From: Candidatus Krumholzibacteriia bacterium
GTDB taxonomy: Bacteria > Krumholzibacteriota > Krumholzibacteriia > LZORAL124-64-63
Assembly: GCA_027056825.1 (NCBI GenBank)
Contig: JALUJS010000121.1
Coordinates: 1 to 5,036, forward strand
Direction of reading: 5' to 3'
Length of the DNA: 5,036 nt
Within the stretch, counting starts at the first letter, position 1; each line of letters starts with the position of its first letter. The position numbers were made by a program, and so were the translations under genes. The notes under the pieces are model-generated. The model had not been told where the DNA came from and did not search any database. It saw nothing but the letters and a program-made list of their open reading frames with translations. Of this stretch, positions 1 to 5,036 are shown in pieces.

Positions 1-118
1 TGTAGAAGTAGTAGCTGGCGGCTAGGAGGAAAATCCAACGCTTGCGTGGCGGGATCAGGAAGTAGAAGAGAACGACGAGCGGCAGGAATACCGCGTAGTG
101 GAAGGAATTGAAGAACAT
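1..118 (-). CDS. MBOAT-family membrane-bound O-acyltransferase, N-terminal fragment (runs off left edge)
   Basis: Reading the minus strand from an ATG at 118-116 gives 39 complete codons to the window edge. The peptide begins MFFNSFHYAVFLPLV, continues through a hydrophobic stretch (LVVLFYFLIPP), a basic turn (RKRW) and a second hydrophobic stretch, and ends ...AASYYFY. This is the characteristic amino end of MBOAT proteins of the AlgI/DltB/PatA type: an 'MxFNS' start, a first membrane helix ending in a 'PP' turn, then a helix with 'ASYYFY'. The family moves acyl groups, usually acetyl, onto cell-envelope or extracellular polysaccharides and acts in the inner membrane. Full proteins are usually about 450-520 residues, so over 90% lies outside the window. 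A weak Shine-Dalgarno (GAGG, 132-129) lies 10 nt upstream of the ATG. The gene is divergent from the DUF354 gene. The exact substrate cannot be inferred from this fragment. Confidence 0.87.
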   Translation of the reverse strand, partial: MFFNSFHYAVFLPLVVLFYFLIPPRKRWIFLLAASYYFY

Positions 119-221
119 CTGTTGCGGGCCTCGGCTGGATGGTGCGGGTCTCGGGCCTGTAAGCACAAAACGATCCGTGCCGCCGCAAGGCCAAACCTGC
201 GGTCGATTTTCCTGAATATTA

Positions 222-230
222 AGTATATCA
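222..230 (-). promoter_or_regulatory. Candidate extended -10 promoter for the MBOAT gene
   Basis: The minus strand reads TGATATACT, an extended -10 element (TGn followed by TATACT, 5 of 6 matches to TATAAT). No good -35 box lies 16-18 bp upstream, as is common for extended -10 promoters. Transcription would begin near 215, leaving a leader of about 97 nt before the ATG at 118. It sits in the only AT-rich patch of the window, between two divergent genes. This is a motif match only. Confidence 0.4.
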
Positions 231-231
231 T
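226..231 (+). promoter_or_regulatory. Weak candidate -10 box for the DUF354 gene
   Basis: TATCAT matches the -10 consensus at 5 of 6 positions. The best -35 at 17-bp spacing is TCGATT (203-208), only 3 of 6. A start near 238 would give a leader of about 85 nt. It overlaps the minus-strand -10 candidate, so the two divergent promoters would compete if both are real. Low confidence: AT-rich patches readily give such matches. Confidence 0.2.
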
Positions 232-310
232 ATGCGATGTTTGTTTGCGATGAAAATCGGGTTTCCCCTGTGGGAGCGGTCCGGATTCCGCCCCGATTCC
301 CTGCCTAACC

Positions 311-322
311 TGGAGCCTGGAC
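311..322 (+). promoter_or_regulatory. Ribosome binding site deciding the GTG start of the DUF354 gene
   Basis: TGGAG at 311-315 is followed by a 7-nt spacer and GTG at 323. The next in-frame stop upstream is TGA at 251-253, and no in-frame ATG, GTG or TTG lies between it and 323. The GTG start therefore fits both the Shine-Dalgarno and the conserved family N-terminus (MKIWFD). Confidence 0.7.
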
Positions 323-1345
323 GTGAAAATCTGGTTCGACGCCGACAACGGTCCCCATGTGCTGATCATGAGCCCTTTGGCCCATGAGTTCCGCAAGCGC
401 GGGCACGAGATCCTCTTCACCGCCAGGGACCGGACCAAGACCTGTGAACTTCTCGACCTTTACGGATTCACCTACCGGAAGGTCGGCGGCCTTTACGGCG
501 CCGGCATGATCGGCAAGGTGCGCGGAACCCTGGGCCGGGCGTGGGAGTTGGTGCGTGCCATGCGAAGCAGCGGCGCGGATGTCAGTTTCGGACACGGGTC
601 GCGCGCCCTGCCCATCGCCTCGCGCCTGCTGGGTGTCCCCACGGTGACGATGTACGACTACGAATGGGTGGACGCCAGGCTGTTCAACTGGTTCTGCCGC
701 GGCATCCTGCTGCCGGACGCCATCAGCCTGGAACGTTGCGCCGCAGCGGGAATCTCCACCGCCAAGGCCGTGCGCTATCCCGGTTTCAAGGAAGAGCTCT
801 ACCTCGGTGCGGGCGACCTGGACACCGGCATCCCGGCCGACCTGGGGCTGGATCCCGACGGGATCCACGTCCTGTTGCGCCCCCCAGCCACGACGGCCCA
901 TTACCACAATCCGGAGGCGGAAGTCATCCTGGACGCCATCCTGGCCCGGCTGGCCCGGGTGCCCCGGGTCCAGCTGGTCTATCTGCCGCGCACCCCGGAC
1001 CAGCATGACCTGCCGTCCCGCGCCGGGGTCGCGCAGGTGATCATACCGGACAAGGTCTATGATGGACCCAGCCTCGTGGCGGCCATGGACATGGTGATCA
1101 GCGGCGGTGGCACCATGACCCGCGAGGCGGCCATCTTCGGGGTGCCGTCCTACAGCTTTTTCCGGGGGCGCAGCGGCATGGTGGACGAGACCCTGGCGGA
1201 AAGAGGGCGCCTGGTCATGCTGCCTGACGCCGGTGCGGTGGAATCCCGCCTCCGGGTGGCCAAGAAGGAGGGGGCGATCACCCGTCCGGATCCCGCCCCC
1301 CTGGTGGCGTTCATCTGCGATGCCATCGAGGCCGCCGCCGGTTGA
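323..1345 (+). CDS. DUF354 family protein, predicted GT-B-fold glycosyltransferase-like enzyme
   Basis: A 340-residue protein starting at GTG with a good Shine-Dalgarno. The N-terminus MKIWFDADNGPHVLIMSPLA (residues 1-20), the stretch RKRGHEILFTARD (24-36) and the glycine-rich SGGGTMTREAA (260-270) are typical of DUF354 proteins. These are found in archaea and bacteria near UDP-sugar and polysaccharide genes and are predicted to share the two-Rossmann GT-B fold of WecB and MurG. Length is normal for the family. Other recognisable parts are FGHGSRALPIASRLLGVPT (89-107), where the N-terminal domain approaches the cleft, and LLRPPATTAHYHN (184-196), near the likely start of the second domain. 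There is no signal peptide or membrane segment, so it should be cytoplasmic or peripheral. The activity is unproven: a glycosyltransferase is the usual prediction, and a sugar-nucleotide enzyme is an alternative. It is the only plus-strand gene and converges on wecB with no gap. Confidence 0.88.
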   Translation: MKIWFDADNGPHVLIMSPLAHEFRKRGHEILFTARDRTKTCELLDLYGFTYRKVGGLYGAGMIGKVRGTLGRAWELVRAMRSSGADVSFGHGSRALPIASRLLGVPTVTMYDYEWVDARLFNWFCRGILLPDAISLERCAAAGISTAKAVRYPGFKEELYLGAGDLDTGIPADLGLDPDGIHVLLRPPATTAHYHNPEAEVILDAILARLARVPRVQLVYLPRTPDQHDLPSRAGVAQVIIPDKVYDGPSLVAAMDMVISGGGTMTREAAIFGVPSYSFFRGRSGMVDETLAERGRLVMLPDAGAVESRLRVAKKEGAITRPDPAPLVAFICDAIEAAAG

Positions 1346-1360
1346 TCAGGCGGGGCGGCC
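1330..1360. other. GC-rich hairpin spanning the two abutting stop codons
   Basis: GGCCG (1330-1334) pairs with CGGCC (1356-1360), and CCGCC (1335-1339) pairs with GGCGG (1349-1353). That gives ten GC pairs with a 2-nt bulge and a 9-nt loop. The loop (1340-1348) contains both stop codons: TGA of the plus-strand gene (1343-1345) and that of the minus-strand gene (1346-1348, reading TCA). Neither side has a T-tract, so it is not a standard intrinsic terminator. It could still pause or protect both convergent transcripts, or be a by-product of GC-rich Gly/Ala/Pro/Arg codons. Confidence 0.3.
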
Positions 1361-2452
1361 GGCCAGATATTCCTCGAGTTCGCGTACGATGCGCGGGGCG
1401 GTCTTCCCGTCCCACAAGTCGGGGACGGTCCCTTCCTTCCACTGCCCGGCGAGAATCCTCTCCACCTGCCCCGGCAGCGACTCCACGGTAGCCAGTTCGT
1501 TGGTTCCCTGCTCGATGGTGATGGGCCGTTCCGTGTTGGGGCGCAGGGTCAGGCAGGGAATCTTCAGATAGGTGGTTTCCTCCTGGAGCCCGCCCGAATC
1601 GGTGAGCATCAGCCGGCAGTGGGCCACGAGGTTCATGAATTCATAGTAACCCAGGGGCTCGATGAACTTCAGGTCGGAGTCCGCCAGGCCGCACCGGGTC
1701 ACCAGGTCATGCTTTTCCATGACCGCGCGGGTGCGGGGATGGACCGGGAACAGCAGGGGCATGCCGACCCCGGCCAGCACCCGCAGGATGGCTTCCAGGG
1801 TGGCGGGATCGTCCACGTTGGAAGGCCGGTGCAGGGTGACCACGCCGTAGCCCCCGTCCTCCAGCCCATAACGTGTGAAGACCTCCAGTTCCCTGGCGCG
1901 GCTGATGGTGCGCACCAGGCTGTCGATCATGATGTTGCCCACCAGCTTGATCTTGTGGTCCGGTACGCCTTCGGAGCGCAGGTTGGCGTCCGCGTCGGGC
2001 GAGGGGGTGAACAGCAGGTCGGCAATGGCGTCGGTCACCAGGCGGTTGATCTCCTCGGGCATGGTGCGGTCCCGGCTGCGCAGCCCCGCCTCGACGTGGG
2101 CCACCGGGATGTGCAGCTTGGTCGCCACCAGGCTGGTGGCCATGGTGGCGTTGACATCCCCGACGACCAGGACCAGGTCGGGCCTGTCGGCCAGGCACAG
2201 CTCCTCGTATTTCAGCATGACTCCGGCCACCTGGTGGGCGTGCGTGCCACCGCCGATGCCGAGATGCACATCGGGCTTGGGCAGGCCGAGGTCCTCGAAG
2301 AACACGTCGGACATGTTCTTGTCGTAATGCTGGCCGGTATGGATGAGAACGGGTTCGAGGACCGTGCTGTTCTCGGTCATCGCCCGCCAGATGGGGGCGA
2401 TCTTCATGAAGTTGGGCCTTGCGGCGGCGATGAGGTGGATTTTCCGGGTCAC
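1346..2452 (-). CDS. wecB: UDP-N-acetylglucosamine 2-epimerase, non-hydrolysing
   Basis: A 368-residue, full-length member of the bacterial 2-epimerase family, which interconverts UDP-GlcNAc and UDP-ManNAc in the cytoplasm by elimination and re-addition of UDP. Family signatures appear in order: RPNFMKIAP (12-20) with Lys17; IHTGQHYD (37-44); VVGDVNAT (96-103) with Asp99; HVEAGLRS (119-126) with Glu121; MPEEINR (131-137); VTLHRPSNVD (205-214) with His208; PVHPRT (236-241); and the UDP-binding DSGGLQEE (285-292). All expected catalytic positions appear intact. The start is GTG at 2452-2450, overlapping the preceding gene's TGA by 4 nt (GTGA), with GAAAGG (2466-2461) 8 nt upstream. It is the last gene of the minus-strand operon. 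UDP-ManNAc dehydrogenase is not in the window. A WbpI-like activity on a diacetamido-uronic acid nucleotide cannot be excluded from motifs alone. Confidence 0.94.
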   Translation of the reverse strand: MTRKIHLIAAARPNFMKIAPIWRAMTENSTVLEPVLIHTGQHYDKNMSDVFFEDLGLPKPDVHLGIGGGTHAHQVAGVMLKYEELCLADRPDLVLVVGDVNATMATSLVATKLHIPVAHVEAGLRSRDRTMPEEINRLVTDAIADLLFTPSPDADANLRSEGVPDHKIKLVGNIMIDSLVRTISRARELEVFTRYGLEDGGYGVVTLHRPSNVDDPATLEAILRVLAGVGMPLLFPVHPRTRAVMEKHDLVTRCGLADSDLKFIEPLGYYEFMNLVAHCRLMLTDSGGLQEETTYLKIPCLTLRPNTERPITIEQGTNELATVESLPGQVERILAGQWKEGTVPDLWDGKTAPRIVRELEEYLAGRPA

Positions 2453-3774
2453 GTCATGAACCTTTCAGGGTTTGCGGTTTGGGGCCGGCCGGCGGCTCCG
2501 GCGCGCCTTTCGGTTGCGGGGCGGTTGGCGCCTTCCGATTCGTCCCGCGCAAGATACCCGCACAGCGCCCGGAGCATCCAGGCCTGGGACCATCGCATGT
2601 GGATGGCTCGCTGGGCGTAGCGCCGGTGCTTCTGGAAACGGAATCCGCCCCGGCGCTCGTCCCAGAGTTCCTCGATGCCCCGCTGCAGGATGCGCCCGGA
2701 GAATTCCACGGCGTCTTCCCTGAAACAGGAGAGCCGCAGGAAGGTCAGCGCCCCCTGGGCGAAGCTGTGGGGATCGATGGGGTACAGGGAGGTGGTGAAA
2801 TAACGGGGTGTGCCGTCGTCGAGAAAGAGGTTCCGGCGGTAGAACTCCAGGCCCCGGTCCAGTCCCGCATCCCAGTCAGCGACCCCCAGCAGGCCTGCTG
2901 TGCGGTGGATGGTTTCCAGGTTGAAGCCGGTGTGGAGATTGTCGATCCAGCCCCAGTGGTCGGCTTCGCCGTAGATCCAGGATCCGTCGGCTTGCTGCCG
3001 CGCCATGACCCAGTCCACCGCCCGGCGGGCCAGGTCGCGCCACCCCGCGGCGTGTTCGGGCGCGAAAGCGGCGGCCTGGGCGAGGATGCGGGCCCCGAAG
3101 AGGGAGGCGTTATACACCCGGGTGGTGTCCCCGGGCGAGTAGCTGAAGCAGACGCCGTCGGCGTCCTCATGGCGGTGCAGGTGCTCGGCCACGAAACGTC
3201 CCGCGGAGGCCGCGGCCCGGGGCAGGGTGACAGAGGCGTCGGCTTCCAGGGCGTCCAGGACGAAGCTGGTGGCCACGACGGTGGGGAAGAAGGCCGGTTG
3301 CAGGAAGGCCTTGGACTGCCAGGGGAAGTCGTAACCCCAACCCACGGCGTCGGGCCACGGCAATTCCCCGGCGGCGACCCGGGCCGCGGCGCGGGGCTGG
3401 ACCTCGCGGCCGGGCATCACCGGCCGGCCGTCCGGGCCGGAGGCCAGCGAAACCAGGGCGTCGCCCAGCCACTCCCGCTGCTGGCGGGTGTCGCCCAGGC
3501 CGTCCCAGGCGGCGGCCGCCTGCAGGGTCAGGGCCAGGCCCTTGGGGTTCAGGCCCGGGGGGATCCGCAGCACCGGCCGCAGGTCCACGGGTGAGCGTTT
3601 GACCCCCTGGATGACCGCAAGGCGCAGCAGCCGTGACCGCCTGAGCAAGGGCGCGAGCAGACGGCTGTTGAGGCCGTCGTAGGGGTCGCTGCCGGCGAAG
3701 CCGGCGGCGGCCAGTTCCTGCCATACGCGGCGGGCGACGGAGGCGAAGCGGGAGTCCATGGTGTCAGGATGCAT
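2449..3774 (-). CDS. VpsJ-like polysaccharide biosynthesis protein (alpha/alpha-toroid fold)
   Basis: A 441-residue protein resembling the VpsJ group, named after a gene in the Vibrio cholerae exopolysaccharide cluster; its biochemical activity is not settled. It has no signal peptide or membrane helix. Conserved-looking blocks are WGYDFPWQS (146-154), YNASLFGARILA (221-232), ARQQADGSWIYGE (258-270), WIDNLHTGFNLE (276-287) and MRWSQAWML (393-401). The QxxDGSW element resembles the QW repeat of terpene cyclases and other alpha/alpha barrels, and the alternating helices with aromatic and acidic residues suggest a six-hairpin glycosidase or lyase-like barrel. Residues 411-441 form a polar, probably disordered tail. 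The ATG at 3774 overlaps the upstream stop by 11 nt and has only a weak GGA upstream. An in-frame ATG at 3759-3757 (Met6) is an alternative start that would leave a 4-nt gap. It overlaps wecB by 4 nt. Some databases carry misleading names for this family. Confidence 0.82.
   Translation of the reverse strand: MHPDTMDSRFASVARRVWQELAAAGFAGSDPYDGLNSRLLAPLLRRSRLLRLAVIQGVKRSPVDLRPVLRIPPGLNPKGLALTLQAAAAWDGLGDTRQQREWLGDALVSLASGPDGRPVMPGREVQPRAAARVAAGELPWPDAVGWGYDFPWQSKAFLQPAFFPTVVATSFVLDALEADASVTLPRAAASAGRFVAEHLHRHEDADGVCFSYSPGDTTRVYNASLFGARILAQAAAFAPEHAAGWRDLARRAVDWVMARQQADGSWIYGEADHWGWIDNLHTGFNLETIHRTAGLLGVADWDAGLDRGLEFYRRNLFLDDGTPRYFTTSLYPIDPHSFAQGALTFLRLSCFREDAVEFSGRILQRGIEELWDERRGGFRFQKHRRYAQRAIHMRWSQAWMLRALCGYLARDESEGANRPATERRAGAAGRPQTANPERFMT
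2453..2466 (-). promoter_or_regulatory. Ribosome binding site of wecB inside the end of the VpsJ-like gene
   Basis: GAAAGG at 2466-2461 lies 8 nt before the GTG start at 2452-2450. It is within the last codons of the upstream gene (…PERFMT-stop). The start and stop overlap as GTGA, which favours translational coupling. Confidence 0.55.
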
Positions 3775-5036
3775 CGTGATCCAGATCCTGCAGATCCACG
3801 GTTTCCACGGTTCCCCTGTCCAGCGCGTCCAGGATCTTCATGGTGGCCAGGGTGGTGGCGATTTGCGAGGCCGCGCTGATGGGAGGGACGCCCTCGCGGA
3901 TCCCTGCGAGGAAGGCCAGGACCTCCTCGCGGTGCCCCTTGCTGCCGCTGCGGGCCTGACGGGTCTTGCCCCGGCCGAAGAGGCTGACTTTCTGGAAGTT
4001 GTGGATCACCGCGGCGCGGCCCGCGCCCAAAATCTCCATCTGCTCCTTGGGCATGCCGGAGGACCCGCCGGCGAAGTAGCCGATTCCGCCCACCGAGCCG
4101 TCGGCGAACTTCAGGTTGATCACCACATTGTCCCGGGCGACGGCGTCCCGGTTGTCGGTGTCGATGCACAGGGCCGAGACCTGCACCGGGACCGATCCGC
4201 ACATGAACTGCATGAGGTCGATGAAGTGGCAGACCTCGCCCATGATCCGCCCTCCGCCTTCGACCGGGTCCTGGGTCCAGTGCGTGACCGGGATATGGCC
4301 GGCGTTGATGCGGTACATCATGGTCAGGGGTCCGGGGTCGGATCCGAAGTGCGCCTTCGCCTTGGCCGCAGCCGGACTGAAGCGCCGGTTGAAGCCCACC
4401 TGCAACAGCGGGGGCTCGTCCCGGTCGCCCAGGAAGGCCGTGATCCGCGCCAGTTCCTCGCGCCGCAGGCACAGGGGCTTTTCCACGAACACGTGCTTGC
4501 CGGCCTGCAGGGCCGCGAGGGCCAGCGGGCCATGCTGGTCGTGCCGGGTGGCGATGACCACGGCCCGGGTATCGGGATCGGTGATCACTTCCTCCGGTGA
4601 GGAGACAGCCCTGGCGAAGCCGTGGCGGCGGCCCACATCCACGGCCGTCAGGCCCGTGCGCGTGTAGATCGCCGACAGGGAGGTGTCCTTGTGCTCCCTG
4701 AACGTGGGCAGCAGGAACGTCTGGGCGAAATTCCCCGCGCCGATGAAGCCGACACCGATGCGCCCGGAATCAAGGGGCGCATGGCCTGTCTCGATGCGGA
4801 CGTTCCGGGCAGGGGGCCGGTCCGGATACTCCACCAGGATCCCGCAGTAGGGTTCGCTGCGGGAGGCGATCATCTCGTAGGCGGCCGGGGAATCGTCGAA
4901 GGCGAAGCGGTGGGTGACCAGGGGCAGGGGATCGAAGCGCCCGGAGGCCATCATGTCCAGGACCGCCTCCATGTTGCGGCCCTCGGTCCAACGCACGAAA
5001 CCGTAGGGGTAGTCCAGGCCGCCCTCCTCGTAGAGA
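3764..5036 (-). CDS. Bi-domain oxidoreductase: MDR/zinc-type dehydrogenase C-terminus fused to Gfo/Idh/MocA domain (5' end outside window)
   Basis: The frame stays open to the right edge, giving 423 visible residues. Residues 1-70 (LYEEGGLDYPYGFVRWTEGR..., LVTHRFAFDDSPAAYEMI at 39-56, then CGILVEYP) are the end of a medium-chain dehydrogenase/reductase. From about 92 a complete Gfo/Idh/MocA domain follows: nucleotide-binding GFIGAGNFAQ (96-105), VIATRHDQHGPLA (160-172), EKPL (185-188) with the conserved Lys186, and GGGRIMGEVCHFID (260-273) with His270. The classic Asp of the GGGxxxDxGxH motif is Gly266, with Glu267 next to it. Such fusions, about 700 residues long, occur in polysaccharide clusters; the substrate is unknown but a sugar or sugar nucleotide is likely. 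The GTG at 4996 is an internal valine codon, not a start, since dehydrogenase-like sequence continues upstream of it. The stop overlaps the VpsJ-like gene by 11 nt. Confidence 0.9.
   Translation of the reverse strand, partial: LYEEGGLDYPYGFVRWTEGRNMEAVLDMMASGRFDPLPLVTHRFAFDDSPAAYEMIASRSEPYCGILVEYPDRPPARNVRIETGHAPLDSGRIGVGFIGAGNFAQTFLLPTFREHKDTSLSAIYTRTGLTAVDVGRRHGFARAVSSPEEVITDPDTRAVVIATRHDQHGPLALAALQAGKHVFVEKPLCLRREELARITAFLGDRDEPPLLQVGFNRRFSPAAAKAKAHFGSDPGPLTMMYRINAGHIPVTHWTQDPVEGGGRIMGEVCHFIDLMQFMCGSVPVQVSALCIDTDNRDAVARDNVVINLKFADGSVGGIGYFAGGSSGMPKEQMEILGAGRAAVIHNFQKVSLFGRGKTRQARSGSKGHREEVLAFLAGIREGVPPISAASQIATTLATMKILDALDRGTVETVDLQDLDHDAS

Larger units (their letters stand above)
204..259. 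repeat. Nested dyad and direct repeats in the divergent promoter region (possible operator)
   Basis: CGATTTTC (204-211) and GAAAATCG (252-259) are perfect 8-bp inverted repeats 40 bp apart. Their centre, between 231 and 232, is also the centre of the palindrome CATATG (229-234). A 7-bp direct repeat TGCGATG occurs at 233-239 and 246-252, 13 bp apart. The elements surround or flank both promoter candidates, which is where an operator for divergent genes would sit. No known regulator motif is recognised, and chance is possible for elements this short. Confidence 0.3.

Noticed and set aside
183..212. Plus-strand intrinsic terminator (bulged hairpin followed by GATTTTCC)
   Set aside because: The stem is short with a bulge, the T-run is only four bases, and no plus-strand gene lies upstream in the window for it to terminate.
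55..438. Minus-strand open frame of 127 codons across the left intergenic region
   Set aside because: It overlaps both the MBOAT start and the DUF354 start in another frame, shows no family motif, and its composition follows from the genes it crosses.
305..1006. Minus-strand 233-codon frame antisense to the DUF354 gene
   Set aside because: Its low-complexity Gly/Val/Gln/Asp/Arg content is what GC-rich coding sequence gives in antisense. No domain and no Shine-Dalgarno; the plus-strand protein is clearly a family member.
1330..1360. Bidirectional intrinsic terminator between the convergent genes
   Set aside because: The stem is strong but neither strand has a T-rich tract after it, so I list it only as a hairpin.
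1619..2620. Plus-strand 333-codon frame antisense to wecB
   Set aside because: Rich in His, Gln, Gly and Val without any motif; wecB on the other strand has every expected signature.
2479..3594. Plus-strand 371-codon frame antisense to the VpsJ-like gene
   Set aside because: A long frame produced by GC-biased third positions on the opposite strand; repetitive Gly/Val/Pro/Gln composition and no recognisable domain.
3549..4472. Minus-strand 307-codon frame crossing the oxidoreductase/VpsJ-like junction
   Set aside because: It is an alternative frame of two well-supported genes, dominated by Arg, Gly, Pro and Ala, and ends within the VpsJ-like gene without motifs.
3758..4600. Plus-strand 280-codon frame antisense to the oxidoreductase
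   Set aside because: No motif, and its composition is typical of antisense shadow; the minus-strand Gfo/Idh/MocA domain is intact.

Overview
The window is GC-rich bacterial DNA carrying part of a surface- or exopolysaccharide gene cluster. Every recognisable gene belongs to carbohydrate or envelope chemistry. I see no tRNA, rRNA, mobile element, CRISPR array or phage gene. The host is probably a GC-rich Gram-negative or related environmental bacterium, but the sequence does not let me name a taxon: the families present (MBOAT acyltransferase, DUF354, WecB, VpsJ-like protein, bi-domain oxidoreductase) are spread over many phyla.

Layout, left to right. (1) Positions 1-118, minus strand: the first 39 codons of a membrane-bound O-acyltransferase (MBOAT) that runs off the left edge. 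(2) Positions 119-322: a 204-bp divergent intergenic region with an AT-rich core at about 203-262, holding an extended -10 promoter candidate for the MBOAT gene, a weak plus-strand -10 candidate, and nested inverted and direct repeats. (3) Positions 323-1345, plus strand: a DUF354 protein, a predicted GT-B-fold glycosyltransferase-like enzyme and the only plus-strand gene. (4) Positions 1346-5036, minus strand: three tightly packed genes, read from right to left as a bi-domain oxidoreductase (5' end outside the window), a VpsJ-like alpha/alpha-toroid protein, and a non-hydrolysing UDP-GlcNAc 2-epimerase (wecB type). Adjacent genes overlap by 11 and 4 bp, so this is very probably one operon. 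The DUF354 gene and wecB converge with no base between their stop codons.

How they may work together (inference). WecB would make UDP-ManNAc or a related epimerised nucleotide sugar. The Gfo/Idh/MocA half of the bi-domain protein would oxidise or reduce a sugar substrate. DUF354 could transfer or process a sugar, and the MBOAT protein would acylate the glycan at the membrane. The VpsJ-like protein is required for some exopolysaccharides, but its biochemical role is not settled.

Nothing here is convincingly a new class of system. The points most worth a second look are the truncated fusion oxidoreductase with a non-canonical catalytic motif, the VpsJ-like toroid protein, the acyltransferase start at the left edge, and the structured divergent promoter region.
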